DNA of 64,000 nt from Microthyrium microscopicum (Eukaryota > Ascomycota > Dothideomycetes > Microthyriales > Microthyriaceae), in NCBI GenBank assembly GCA_010405405.1, contig MU004232.1, positions 1,941,481-2,005,480 on the forward strand, given 5' to 3'. The notes beneath the pieces were generated by a model. It did not search any database. It saw only the letters and a list, made by a program, of their open reading frames with translations, and was not told the DNA's origin. Below, piece after piece: positions 21,534 to 33,737 of the stretch (positions within the stretch are counted from its first letter, which is position 1; every line of letters starts with the position of its first letter). Position numbers and translations under genes: made by a program.

Positions 21534-22640
21534 CTTGGAAGGACTAAAACAACTTCAGAACTTCGGCAGGATTCTCAAGAATTTACAACGAAAAGGGTAG
21601 GCAGACCATGGCCTAAGGGAATTGCAAGACAGCATCAAATCCACAGCATATTCATTACATCTTATAAGTCGTGGAACGACAGAACGAGGACGCTAGAAGC
21701 ATGCATAGAATTCATGGAGACACAGGGATAAAAGTGCGGGCAAGGCGGGGAAAAATCCAAGAGCGTAATTGAAGTTACCCATGTGCGAGCGTCAAGCTTC
21801 CTATTTCCGTAGGACTCTAGAATATCTTTCTCGGCCTAAAGGAGGTGAGGTAATGAGAGTTTGTGCTCAAATCACAGGTGCTCCATCGTGAAAGACTTTC
21901 AGGAACACGAGAATTGAGACGAACTACAGTTCGAGATGATCCTCGCAGGCAATCTCTACGGTGGTTGTTGCGTCCAAGTAGAATATGGAATGTTTCGGCC
22001 GTCAAAGTGTGATCCAGTGTTGTGAATGGACCTTTCAGAGCATGGTTGTTGTTGTCGAGCGATAGATATGTACATAGTGTATTGTATGAGTGTCTTCAAA
22101 CAATTTTCAATAGGCGCGCTCGAGCATCCAGGCAGATTCGTTTAGAAACTTTCCTGCTTAGATGACATGCATATACCGGTATGTTCCCATGTTTGATTTG
22201 AGGATGGCTAAACGATTGGTTTCATAGAACATTGCAGCTCTTGAAAACATGATATCGAATATCCAAACCATGATGCTCAATTGACTTGATTTTGAAGTTC
22301 GGATTTGGATGCGACTCGACGCGCGATGTCAATGGTTTGACAGTCACTCACAGGAGAATCACCGCGTCTGTTAGCTGTTCGGCCTGAAGAGTCAAGTCAG
22401 AAGGGAACAAAACAGTTTATACTGAAGACTGTTCCAACAGTAAAGCATGCAGGCGGAAGTCGAAAGAGGTGAAGGTCGTTCAATCGTCGATGGTCAGTGG
22501 TCACTGGACAATAAGAGATGAAAACTTGCCTTCAAAACATTGATTGATGGAGGAAATGGAGACCTTCATGCCTACATATGTAGAGTTGCCTAGATCTTGC
22601 TTGCCTTCGATATGGGGCAGGAACATGGATCTGGGCACTT
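21534..22640. other. Intergenic region between divergent GH1 and 4E-T-like genes
   Basis: About 1.1 kb with no accepted gene. It should carry the GH1 promoter on the left side. Confidence 0.4.
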
Positions 22641-23641
22641 TTGATTGAAGGCAGGAACGGATCCCTGCAGGTCGACATCAACCTCACCCAAAGTGGAAAG
22701 CACCTCTCAACTGCACGAAGGAGCGACTGACTGCTTCTGCTCTGCTCTTGCCAATTTTTACTGCTACCTTAGAAACCCCTTCTTTACCCCATCTCATCAA
22801 ACAACAACATCTCGATCCATCAATATCCTCCTTCCATCATCCAAACATTCACACAAAACCAAATCTACTTCGCCTACTCTCCGCTTTGACTTGCCGTCCT
22901 CTACACAGCCATTGAACAGCCCACCATCCACTACACCTCGACTATAGTCTCTCACTCCCCAATATCGTCGCGTCTTAGGCGCTACTCGATCTTCAACAGT
23001 GGACTAAATTCTTGTCGCGCAACTGCCTTCTCAACCTACTGTCTCCTCCCTACGCTCGCAACCCGCTATAGTCACTCTTGACCACGCCACCCAATATAAC
23101 CTTCCTTGAAGGAGCGACGGTGCCCGATCTATATCCTTCTACGTTTCCACCACTTCGAGATACATCCGAGTCGCATCATCCAAATTTGAGCTAGACGTAT
23201 ACCTCATTATCCATATCTCTACCTAACGTCACTGGTTAGAGATTTGGTCACTCGTCCTAGCGCCTTGCGCACCAAGGTTGCTCGTGTGCACCATTCATTG
23301 GGCAATACTCATCGATATTCCTGCTTTAAACTATACGCAGAACCCATAAGCTCCCCTAGCTTTATCAACCAAGTCTTATAAAGTCGAATTCCACATTACT
23401 CGACCATCACTACCACCACCGAAATTTCTACCCCGCGTCCCCTAAACTTGCAGCCAACAATTCCAAGTCTAATCAACTATCAAAACAAGACTCGTTGCTT
23501 TTATAACACTCTTGATTCACGACATATTGCCTAGTGGACTGATATTCATTCTTGGCGTGAGAACACAGCTAGCGAGCTCGCAAAACACCTGTCACTCGGT
23601 CGATCACCGTTACAATTGGTCCAGTTGGACACCCCAAGATC
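22641..23641 (+). promoter_or_regulatory. Long pyrimidine-rich promoter/5' leader of the 4E-T-like gene
   Basis: A kilobase dense in CT, CAAC and TCC tracts directly precedes the start codon at 23642. No family-like coding sequence is present. Such long C/T-rich leaders are common before fungal regulatory genes; the transcription start is not determinable here. Confidence 0.4.
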
Positions 23642-26138
23642 ATGGAGTATCGACGGTATACTGCAGAGCAGCTACATCATTTGAAGGGATCGCCTCTTGT
23701 AAAGAAGCCAGACAATCTTCCTTCTATAGAGGAATGGATGGAGCAAGACCCTCACTTCCTATTTTTAATGCAGTACTAATCACTAGCAGGGGATCGACCA
23801 ATGGTCGCCAACAATCACAAGATCAAAATGGACGAAGAAAACTACCACCGCCCAAAGATGAAAATGGTCAAGAGAATGCGCTATCTCGATTAGCTGGTGG
23901 CCTACGTCGACCTAAGCCAGGTTTGTGCATCTACAATTTTCCCGGTGCCTTGCTAATAATCACAAAGCAGTGGAGGATAATATCATACTCGGACCACCGA
24001 AAATGGGGTTTACCTCGAACAACCGCCGCGCTGAGCCAACAGAAAAACGTACATCTCTTGGACTCGCGACAGAAGATACTGCAGCAAAAGATGGAGACTT
24101 TAGAGAAGGCTTTTTCCGAGCTCGCAATACCGACGCTTTACCCATTCGTGAAAAACAAAATGGTCTTGGGGTAAACCGTCGACCACGCGAGTCTGGCGAC
24201 GATGCTACCAATGGTCGTCCTCGTCGGAATGGTCGGGAAGATGGCAATCGATGGGATCAGCTTGAGCGGGATCGCAATAGACGTGATCGCGATGCAGATC
24301 CGACAGAAACACCGCTAAGACGCAATGGAGTGGGTCGTGGCCGCTTCGATAGCAACTGGATTCGTCCTGAAAATGGTGAAGGCGAGAGCAATCGAGCAGA
24401 AAATAAAGCACCCCTCTGGCGTGACCGTGAACGCGATCGAGATCGTGATCATGACAAGGGCCGTCGCGATTGGACTCGGGGCAACAAGTATGACGGTCAT
24501 GCGGAAGAAGAACCTGAGTGGATGAATGATGAGCCTGTCAATCAAGAGGAAAAGCAGGCCAAAACTCAAGACGACTTTCAACGTTGGAAAGAACAGCAAA
24601 AACAGATGCAGGCGAATAAGATCGCTTCTACTGAAAAGGAGGAAACTCCGGAACCTGTTGTTGCCAAAGCACCTGCGCTTATGACGACCAAGTCAACTTC
24701 AGTTCTACCAACATTAGGTAACATGTTTGGGGCATTTGAAGAGATTGGTAAAAAAGACAAAGAGGTCGAATCAACCGCGCGTCCAGCTATGAGCAAGAAG
24801 CCGTCAAGATTTGAGGGATTATTCAAACGTGAAGAGCCAGCGATGCAGCCTCTACCATCACTGGGCGAGATGGCTTCTCGGCCGCCAGCCAATGACAACG
24901 TTAGCCCGAGCAACGAAGATCAACAAGGCTTTCAACGTATTCTTGCGATGCTTGGAAACAATACAACTCCAAAACCTGCAGACGGAGCTCGACCACCACC
25001 AGCTCAGCCAATGTCGCCTTCGGAGCACGAACGCCAAGGGGATCGCCCTCAGCTAGAACGCCAACGCGATAGTGCAAGCTTTGTAGAAGATCTTCTCGCG
25101 AGACAATCTGCGGCTAAGGATCGCAATGCTATCCAGCAGAATCAAGGCATGCATATGCAACGTGATATGGAGCAATTCGCATTGCGACAAGGTCAAATAG
25201 ATATGGGTCGGTTGCCCAATGAGCGAGAGACCAATCCCCCACGACACGAAGGATTCCCACGGGGTCATCATGAAAATGGTCATGCTCAGCCTCAAACCCA
25301 ATCGCTGGATCCCAATAGAGCATTCTTGTTGAATCTCATGAACAATCAACGACCAAGCGAATCTGCTGGTATGGACTATGCTCAGTTCGCTGGACAAAAG
25401 AATCATGGCATGCCGCAACAGGCCCAGCATCTCAATCAACGCAATACACCATCAGCACCTCCTGGTCTTGATCCTCGTCGATTAGCAGAGCAAGATATGC
25501 ATAGCACACGGCGCGCTCCTCCAGGTTTCTTCGACCATGATGCCGGCGTGCCAGAGAACAACATGGCCCCTCCAGGTCTGCAACGCCGCAATACTTCCGA
25601 GGCAGGAAACCCAACAGCTCAGATGAGTCGCCCGGGACAATCTCAGGCATCAAATTTGGGAATTCCGTCGTTAAGAATGAACGACATGATGATCATGCGC
25701 AATGGCGGACACATGGGAGCTGATGGACGTGTCATCCAGGGTCCTCCTCCAGGTCTTATGCCTTCCAATGGTGGTCCACAAAGTCAAGCTCCTGGTATCA
25801 TGGATCCGCGTATGAATGGCCCAGGTGGTCCCATTCCTAACGGTGGTATGCGGCCTAATGGGCCACCAATGGGTCCTCCCGGTTTCCCGCCACAAGGCAT
25901 GCCCATTAACATGCATGGTATGCCTCAAGGCCCGCCTCCAGGTGGCGCTGGACATTTTCCGATGGGACCTCCACATCCAAACCATTTCTTTGGCGGCCCA
26001 CCGGGTATGCCTCAGATGGGTGGACCTGGCCAGCAAGGATTCTTTCCACCTGGAGGCCGAGGATTTCCACCGCAGTTCGAGGGTCATGATATGCGTGGAC
26101 CTCTACCCCAGCATGGTCGCGGATTTCAGGGACAGTAG
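23642..26138 (+). CDS. eIF4E-binding 4E-T-like protein
   Basis: Exons 23642-23742, 23790-23920 and 23971-26138. The first intron is GC-AG (GCAAGA donor, TACTAAT branch site), the second GTTTGT...GCAG; both restore frame. The N-terminus MEYRRYTAEQLHHLKGSPLV resembles the eIF4E-binding motif Y-X4-L-hydrophobic, here with His at the last position, followed by LPSIEEWME. The body is disordered: Arg/Asp-rich repeats, EPEWMNDE, DDFQRWKEQQKQ, short helical motifs (FQRILAMLGNN, SFVEDLLARQSA, AFLLNLMNNQ) and a Pro/Gly/Met-rich tail with repeated PPG. This order matches the 4E-T class of mRNA-repression scaffolds. The frame stops at TAG (26136-26138), yet 63 more codons in the same frame look coding up to 26330. 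Confidence 0.65.
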
Positions 26139-26330
26139 AATGAGCCTCATCATCCATATCAACTCCATGCCAACCAGGCAAATCCATCGCCAGCGCCTCG
26201 TTACGACCCACAATTGAATCAGATGTTATCGCAAGCAATGTACGAAAAACGACTAGACGAGCTCGAAGCGGCTGGCTTTCCACAACCAAAGTATCCTCCT
26301 CCGAAATCTACCAATCAGCACAATGGCTAG
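26139..26330 (+). other. In-frame coding-like extension after the TAG stop
   Basis: Directly after the TAG, the same frame continues for 63 sense codons to a second TAG. Its content continues the same style: PSPAPRYDPQLNQMLSQAM, then YEKRLDELEAAGFPQPKYPP. A Pro-rich segment with a short amphipathic helix is typical of the natural end of such proteins. No intron that removes the stop and keeps this frame is visible. Nonsense mutation of a Gln codon (CAG to TAG), stop readthrough, or a sequencing error are the options. Confidence 0.5.
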
Positions 26331-27111
26331 CTTTTTGTAGCCTTATAATACGCTTTCGCATTGTATCCAACATTACAGTTCACCCATTGATCGTACCAAA
26401 CCGCGCGTTATTCTTCAAGCGGTCTGGTCAACACCCATCATTCCTTTCGTATTCTTGTCTGTCTATTCCTCTCGGATCTCTTGGGACTTGTCCTTCCTGC
26501 AGCGAACTTTGAGATGTCCACGATTACCCAACAAAAAAGCTTCATGTCTGGTGAATAGCACGGCGTTCTCGATCCATCTTTCTTGGCATTCACGGCGTTT
26601 TGGTTCTTGCAAATTACACGCGCTCGCAAGGCGGTGCTTGTTCAATTTCTCCATGGCGTTTATACCTTTGGTTCTTGTGTACTTTGCTATATGCTTGGCT
26701 TCTTGTTTGGTGTTGGATTATCTTGTAGTATACTACCAAAAATCCTTTGTGTACAATCACTGGTATCAGGGACATCCCTACTGGGTCAGGTGTCATTCGG
26801 TTTGACGGAATGGGCTTGGGTTTACTTGCCTACGATACACATGTGGATGAATCGAGATGGCGAGAAAAGCATTCGATAGAGATTACCAGCGAAGGGAGAT
26901 ATTACATAGTTGGCCTTTGTCTGGCTTGCTATTGGTACAATACGGCAGTCTATGGGTTGAAGGAGCAGTGTTAGCTAGGCTATCATTCAATCATTATAGG
27001 CTGTAATGTGGAGCAGAAAAATATAACAACTATCAAGTTGAAAATCGGGGATGAAAAACAACTTTCAAAGCTCAATTCAGTGAATTCCATAGCCTGATAA
27101 TCTTCTACTAT
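26331..27111. other. 3' flank between convergent genes
   Basis: About 780 bp with several overlapping short frames but no family features. It probably contains the 3' UTRs of the 4E-T-like and GPN2 genes. Confidence 0.4.
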
Positions 27112-28398
27112 TCAACCTCCAGAGCCACCCTGCCCAGGCTTCTTTCTCACAATCTTCACGCCAGAATCAAATCCCTTCATCCCTCTCCTCAAGCCCTCCA
27201 ACTCCTTGCCAAAATCAACATCCAGATCCATCTCATCTCCTTCCCCACCTCCAACTGGCACATTTTCCTCCCCGCCAGCGCCCTGGCCATCTTCCCCGCG
27301 ATTCCACTCCTCACCCTCCTTCGCCCACGCCTCTCGCTCCGCCGCATCATACTCCACTCTCCGATCTATCCACCGCTCCTGTACATCCCGTACATCCATA
27401 CTCGTCGCGCCACTCCGCACTGCAACCTGCCAAATCGTATCATTCGCGCCTCCTTCTGCGCCGAACGCATACCCAGATGCTTTATCTGCTGCATGTAGAA
27501 GAGCGGCCATGCTCGCTTTATCTTCGACGACGAGAGGTTCGTAGCCAACGAGGGAGAAATCTTCAACTAAATTGACTATGGCTGCGTTCAGCGCGTCGAA
27601 TTTGCTCGGCTCAACATCCTCTTCTCCCTCGTCTTCGTCTAGTTCAGGGAGCGTTGCTGGCCGTGTGGGATCATCGTCGGAGGGTCGTGAGGGGAGAGTT
27701 TTGCCGGTTTGCTCGGCGTTTAGGAGAGGAAGGAGGTATTGCAGGTCGTGGACTTCAGTGTAGAATTCGAGATCAAAGGGGAGGCGTGGGTAATTATGTA
27801 GATTGTCGATTTTGCTTAGCACGTTGATATGTGGCATGTCGAGCTGGAGCATTGTGCGCAGAGAGAGGAGGAGCGCGGATATATACAATGATGGGCGCGT
27901 GAGCACGAATGAATCTACTAAGTGCATCACGACCAGCTATAAGCTTCCATGTCAGTATGCGCATATCAAAATGTGTGGTGGGGAGGGGCGGTACCGTACG
28001 CGATAGTCCAGCTTTTTGGCTAGTTTGCCAATGATGTTTCGTAGGCTTTCGTGGTGTGTGAAGAGCTCGACTTGGCCGGGACAGTCGAAGAGTATGTAGT
28101 CGTTGTCGAGCGTTGCGAGGCCGTCTTCTAGCCAGTCGAAGTCTGCTTCGATGGTTTCGAGCGCGTGGAGAACGCTGCCGTTGGGGCCGAGATCTTCGTC
28201 GGTCATGATTTGTTCGAGGGAGACGAGGGAGCGCACGTCGAGGGCGGGTTTGTAGCTTGTGTGGTCGTTGGCTGGGTCGAGGTTCACGATGGAGCAGGGT
28301 CGGCCGACGGCGGAGAGGAATTGGTGCATGCCGTCGCAATAGGTTGATTTGCCGGAGCCCGGTGGCCCTATTACGAGCTGTCCGAATTTGGGTGGCAT
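27112..28398 (-). CDS. gpn2: GPN-loop GTPase 2
   Basis: Exons on the minus strand are 28398-28000 and 27936-27112 (63-bp intron, GTACGG...TTATAG), giving 407 aa. GPN GTPases act in assembly and nuclear import of RNA polymerase II (and III). All signature motifs are present: P-loop GPPGSGKSTYC, NLDPAND, the family-defining Gly-Pro-Asn loop (DLGPNGSV), DCPGQVELFTHH, and the base-recognition SKIDN. The C-terminal third is an acidic, Gly-rich extension (EDEGEEDVEP and later DEMDLDVDFGKEL) longer than in yeast or human GPN2; it lacks a recognisable domain. Confidence 0.93.
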
Positions 28399-29011
28399 GG
28401 TATCGATTTGGTCAGGACGTTGTTGGAGTGTTGGAGTGATGTATAAAGTTTTAGAGCTTAAGATGAGGTGGGGGATGGAACTGGTTGTTTGGTGGCGTTG
28501 GCTCGCCGAGTCGCCAGGTCACAAGAATTTATATCTACATAGACTCTGCACTTTGGTGCTTCTCAAGCTTAGACAGGTATCATGCTGGTCTTTTTAATGA
28601 ATTCACACAATTATGGTTAATAAAATAAACTGGCGCACTGCAAACGAGGGCGATGTCCACCACCTCACTTGATAAGAGCATGCTCTTTGATGCCTATCGT
28701 ATTCGACTGTCCACAAGCTTTTCGTGTATTTGGTGGGGAACAAGGGAGTCAATAGCTTGACGTGTTGGATGGAAGCAAGCGAAGCAAATGAGCGCACGCC
28801 GTTCATTTTGTCCATCGATCGCCTCTCGAAAACAACGAGTTATGTCTTAGCACCCACATATTTATCAATATCAAACCGAATGCATGAAAGATTCATTGGC
28901 TACATTCATTCAATAATGAGATCCTAAGGGGCCTGATATCCCTTAACTCCTATAATGCTGTTCAGTTGGGTATGGATTTCCCACGTTGCATAACGCCGCC
29001 CCATGTAAACT
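28399..29011. other. Intergenic region upstream of GPN2
   Basis: About 600 bp; it carries the GPN2 promoter. No accepted gene. Confidence 0.4.
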
Positions 29012-29265
29012 CTAATCATTTCTCTCCTGCTTCACGCGAGGATCTCCTTGCGATGATGATCCATAGGACTGCGGTGTTTGTGGGGCAATCCATGGGGTCG
29101 AAGTTCCATCCGGTCCTCGGGTCCAAGGTCGGCCATGAGGATGATGTTGGACTGGTTGAGAGGGAGCCTGTACCGAGCGATTGCGATTCCGTTCACTTCG
29201 GGCTACGACAGGTCGCACTGGATTGTTTTCCGTGAGTTGTGCAGGGAGATAGCCTTGGTCAGCGC
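29012..29265 (-). other. Orphan exon-like reading frame downstream of TFIIA-gamma
   Basis: On the minus strand a strong acceptor (CTAAC branch, then TTTCTTTCGTTTAG) opens a frame that runs 254 bp to a stop. It is Pro/Gln/Arg-rich, ends in RVKQERND and has a SUMO-type V-K-Q-E site. It begins 55 bp after the TFIIA-gamma stop. No donor that would join it to TFIIA-gamma is visible. It may be an alternative last exon, a separate gene whose first exon I cannot find, or chance. Confidence 0.3.
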
Positions 29266-29319
29266 CTAAACGAAAGAAAAATCCAGTTAGAAAGAACTTG
29301 AAGTAAATAAAAATATCTC

Positions 29320-29769
29320 CTAGGCTTCTCCGGGTTTCTTGCTGTTCATGGCAACGATCTTGATCTTCTCAGAAGTCAAGGGTGATTGGTTGTCCAGTTT
29401 GAAGGTAATATCCTTGACAATAAAGGTCCAAACGTCGTCACAGAATCGGTAGGTGTCCAAATGGCCCTTGGGTGAATAGTCAGTGCTATGCTCATTGATT
29501 GAGGAACGACTAGCAGTACCTTGAAGCTGAGTCTCGACTTGACTTTGTCACTGAGGACTTCAGCGACTACTCGATCAAAGTGCTCGAGCATCTTGATAGC
29601 AATCTGAGGCTCAATTCGTCGGTCGGCGATGAAGGCATCTAGAGCATCTACCAGAGAGTTGCCGATGCTATAACAAAGAGAATGAGCTAGTCATCCTCGA
29701 CAAAGAGTGGTGTTGATATTACCTGCTCCGTCGATACAGCTCGTAGTAAGCGCTATTTGGGGCGCTCAT
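29320..29769 (-). CDS. toa2: Transcription initiation factor IIA gamma subunit
   Basis: Exons on the minus strand are 29769-29723, 29667-29520 and 29466-29320 (113 aa); introns are 55 and 53 bp. TFIIA stabilises TBP on the TATA box; the gamma subunit pairs with the alpha/beta subunit. The N-terminal helix bundle reads [19 protein letters not shown] and [17 protein letters not shown]; the beta-barrel half reads [18 protein letters not shown] and [20 protein letters not shown], both diagnostic. Length is normal. The gene is divergent from VMA16, with a 400-bp shared promoter. Confidence 0.96.
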
Positions 29770-30169
29770 GTTGTCGGTTGGGTGGTTGTAAAGGATATGG
29801 AGGCTGTCGGACGGAGGATTTAAAGAGTGTATATGCTGAGATGTAGTGACTGGTGTTTGGACTGATGAGGCAGGTGAAGGAGGGAAGTTACACCACAATG
29901 AGCAAGAGCAAGAGGGGCGAGAGGCCGCCTGCTTAGTAACCGCCATGATCATCTTGAAAGCCCTAGACCTGGCCTGGCTTTAGTAGCGCAACTGCAGGCG
30001 GTCGCTTGAGAGCTCAAGGTTGCTTCGAGCTTCCTTTCCGACATCAGCCAAGTTGAGTCTGCGCCGATTGTCAATCAATCCAGCAGCTTGATAATATCCA
30101 CCACACGCGCCGCTGACTGGAACTGCCGTCACTCAATTCCTTCATCTCAAGCTCCTCGACTTCACTATC
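29770..30169. promoter_or_regulatory. Shared promoter of TFIIA-gamma and VMA16
   Basis: A 400-bp gap between divergent start codons. No specific site is assigned. Confidence 0.45.
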
Positions 30170-30976
30170 ATGGGGCTCTATTATGCAGCAGGTGGTGCGA
30201 CCAGCGCCTTGACCGTCATCGGTCTTTGTATGTCTCTTCCGAATCAATGAGCTTGCATCATGAGATCCCAAGCTAACATGCCCAGATATGCTCTTCACTG
30301 GTAGCGGTGAATCATTCAACGTATGCTCTTTCCCTTATACTTATCGAGTAGTCCTGACGATAACCCTCCAGGTCGGCGAAGCGATCCTTAGCATATCACC
30401 CTACGCTTGGGCCTCAACAGGAATAGGTCTATGTATTGGATTATCCGTGGTCGGAGCAGCTTGGTAAACATACCTTTACTACAGATGGAATTTGCGAGAG
30501 CTGACAGTCGTAACCAGGGGAATCTTCATCACCGGATCCTCCATTATCGGAGGTGGTGTCAAGGCTCCACGGATAAGAACGAAGAATCTTATCTCCATCA
30601 TTTTCTGCGAAGTCGTTGCCATCTATGGTGTCATCATGTCGATTGTCTTCTCCTCCAAACTCGAACCCGTCTCTGCCGCACATCAAACCTCGGCCTCAAA
30701 TTACTATACCGGATTTGCGCTTTTCTGGGCTGGTTTAACCGTTGGGATGTGCAATTTGATTTGCGGCGTATCAGTCGGTATCAACGGCAGTAGTGCTGCA
30801 TTGGCAGATGCTGCTGATCCAAGTTTGTAAGTTCTCTTGTTTCACATTGTTCTAACGAAGCTAACTGGTATAGATTTGTCAAGATTCTCGTCATCGAGAT
30901 TTTCAGTTCGGTACTGGGTCTGTTTGGTCTTATCATCGGTCTCTTAGTATCCGGCAAAGCATTAGATTTCCAATGA
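30170..30976 (+). CDS. vma16: V-type ATPase proteolipid subunit c''
   Basis: Exons 30170-30227, 30286-30320, 30372-30463, 30518-30826 and 30874-30976 (198 aa). Subunit c'' is part of the rotating proteolipid ring of the vacuolar H+-ATPase. It has four to five TM segments; the essential proton-carrying Glu is in [20 protein letters not shown] (written here in part), and [20 protein letters not shown] is the characteristic c'' loop. The short 35-bp second exon codes [12 protein letters not shown]. Length is typical. Confidence 0.95.
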
Positions 30977-31467
30977 GTAACCCAATAACAATGACACGGA
31001 GTCGAGTTGTATCCTTTATAGAGGGTGGCTGAACAGTGGGCGTTCCCGGGAACGGCAATCGACAGTTCTGCAAGCCAGCATCTCGCATGGCGAGATAGCA
31101 TGGTATGGAGCTGCGGCATGTACAGAGTATCAGCCTTATACAATAATTTACGCGAAAATGTATTTTGGAGGCATGTCTGGCGAGTGCTCAATCAATATTG
31201 TTGAGACAAGGAATAGTTAAATTATACTGACATTCATCTATCCTGCCATTTGCTCAAATTGAACTTATGATTATTGCTGGACTACCTTTTGTTCGTCAGA
31301 AATGGGTTCTCAGAAGATTAACTTTGTTGATATTCCCGCGGGTTTATGATTCTTAAGATGACATCTTGACGGAGAAAATCCCGCGCTTCGCGTGGATCGG
31401 ATCGTCTTCAATCACCGAACCTTGATCGACCTCCACCCCTCAACATCAACATTGGCATACATTTAAC
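30977..31467. other. Intergenic region upstream of the gephyrin gene
   Basis: About 490 bp, both genes on the plus strand. No further gene; promoter of the next gene presumed. Confidence 0.4.
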
Positions 31468-33737
31468 ATGGCTCAAAACAAACTCAAAGCTGCTATATTG
31501 ATCGTTTCCGACACTGCCTCATCTGATCCGACCACCGATAAATGTATTCCTGTCCTTCAGGAGGTGTTCGGTGATGAGTGGGACGTAGTTGAATCAGCAA
31601 TCGTACCAGACGACAAGAGCGAGATTGAATCATTTATCAAGAAATGGACCGACTCAGATCAGTATGCGAGCTGTATAGTAACCAGCGGAGGTACTGGATT
31701 TGCCGTCAAAGACAATACGCCCGAGGTGAGTCGCATTATCTTGATCCTCGCCAGATCTAACGAGTATTCAGGCAGTCAGTCCATTACTGCACAAACAAGC
31801 TCCAGGATTAGTGTACGGTCTTAGAAGCTTGATACTAAAATTATTCACTAATTTCGACAGGCATGCAATGCTGGCTCCATCGCTAGCAATTACGCCTTGT
31901 AAGCATGAGTCTCATAGCTATGATTGAATGAGAATTAATATATCACGACAGTTGCCATGATGGCTAGACCAGTAGCTGGAGTTCGAAACAAGACAATCAT
32001 CATAACGCTACCTGGCTCACCCAAAGGCGCTAAAGAAAACCTAGAAGCAATTGTCAAGCTTCTTCCTCACGCCTGCCAACAAGCGGCTGGCATGAACTCG
32101 AGAGCTTTACACTCTGGAGGCATCAAGAAATTGGAGAAAGAAGCCGGCGTCGCATCAAACGGTTTGTGAATATATTTCTACTACTGGCTGCAACACACAT
32201 CTCATTCTGACTAGACGACTAGCAGCGGCATCAGGGGGCACTCATTCGCATGACCATCATCACCATCACCACGATCATTCACATGGTGGCGGACATAAAG
32301 TCCCGCGGGCTCATACCAAACCAGAGGCTAGACCCGTACCAAATGATCCCTCTGCTGGTCCAACTCAACGGCATAGAAAGTCACCATGGCCGATGCTCTC
32401 TGTAGACGAAGCTCTTGACTTGATCAAAGAACATACGCCCAAGCCTGAAGTAGCAAAAATGTCTGTCAATGAACGGCTAGTAGGTCATGTTGTCGCCGAG
32501 TCAGTTGCCGCATCAGAGTCAGTGCCTGCCTTCAGAGCCAGCATAGTAGATGGTTATGCAGTCAGAATCCCAGCCTCTGGGACGTTCGAGAAAGGTACAT
32601 ATCCTGTAGCACTAGTATCTCATGCGCAGGCAGGTGAGGTGCCTGAGCTTAAAGAAGGACAAATTGCAAGAATAACCACAGGAGCCCCGTTACCACCGGG
32701 TTCTTCAGCAGTTGTCATGGTAGAAGATACCGTGCTGGTCTCACAAACTGAAGATGGCAGCGAAGAAAAGGAGGTAGAAATACTCACATCAGAGATCAAA
32801 GATGGCGAAAATGTGCGTGAAGTTGGCAGTGATGTTCAGAAAGGAGACACGATTATCCATAAAGGTCAGACTATATCCGCTATTGGTGGTGAACTCGGTC
32901 TCCTAGCTTCTGTCGGCGTCCCACAAGTCCTTGCATACCGCAAGCCCATCGTTGGCGTTCTCAGTACCGGTGACGAAATCATACCTCACGACGAAGCAAG
33001 GCCACTCAAGCTCGGAGAAGTCAGAGACACCAACCGTCCTACCCTTCTCACCGCCATTGCCGGCACAGGCTTCGAGGCTATCGACTTAGGCATAGCTTCC
33101 GACAAGTAAGCCCCTTCCCTACCTTCATTATCCAAATGTCCAAGACTAACTCAACAGACCCGGCACTCTCGAAGAAACCCTCCGTGCCGCCTTCCGCCGC
33201 ACCGACATAGTAATCACCACCGGCGGCGTCTCCATGGGCGAACTCGACCTCCTCAAACCCACCATTACCCGCGCCCTCGGCGGGACCATCCACTTTGGCC
33301 GCGTAGCCATGAAACCCGGCAAGCCGACCACCTTTGCCAGCGTGCAAGTCAAAGACAACGATGGCAAGCGCGTTACCAAGCTCATCTTTGGACTCCCTGG
33401 GAACTCAGCGTCCGCCATCGTCACGTTCCATCTCTTTGTCCTCCCGGCGTTGCACCATGCGTCAGGTATAGAGCCTGCTGGGCTGCCGAGAGTGAAGGTA
33501 GTGGTGGATCGCGATGTAAAGAGGGATCCAGAGAGGAGCGAGTATCATCGCGTGGTGGTGACGGCGGGGAGAGATGGGTATTTACATGCGGTTAGTACGG
33601 GTGGACAGAGGAGTTCGAGGGTGGGGAGCTTTATGGCCGCGAATGGCTTGCTTTGTTTGCCGGCGGAGAAAGGGGTTGTGGCCAAGGGGGAGATGGTGGA
33701 CGCTTTGCTGATGGGGAAGATTGTTAGTGAGCTTTAG
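31468..33737 (+). CDS. cnxE: Gephyrin/CNX1-type molybdenum cofactor synthase (MogA-MoeA fusion)
   Basis: Exons 31468-31725, 31772-31812, 31861-31898, 31952-32161, 32226-33105 and 33158-33737 (668 aa). The enzyme adenylates molybdopterin (MogA-like G domain) and inserts molybdate (MoeA-like E domain), the last steps of Moco synthesis, needed for nitrate reductase and xanthine dehydrogenase. The N-terminal domain shows ILIVSDTAS, VTSGGTGFAVKDNTPEA and TLPGSPKGAKENL; the C-terminal domain shows SIVDGYAV, TGAPLPPGSS, VLSTGDEI, TTGGVSMGELD and GLPGNSASA. Between them is a linker with a His cluster (HDHHHHHHDHSHGGGH). The gene symbol follows Aspergillus cnxE usage. Confidence 0.95.

Noticed and set aside
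22645-22947. 100-codon Ser/Thr/Pro-rich plus frame
   Set aside because: Composition reflects the C/T-rich leader of the next gene; no domain.
26583-26879. 98-codon plus frame with membrane-like segments after the 4E-T-like gene
   Set aside because: It sits in the 3' flank among other overlapping frames; no family similarity, and hydrophobicity comes from T-rich sequence.
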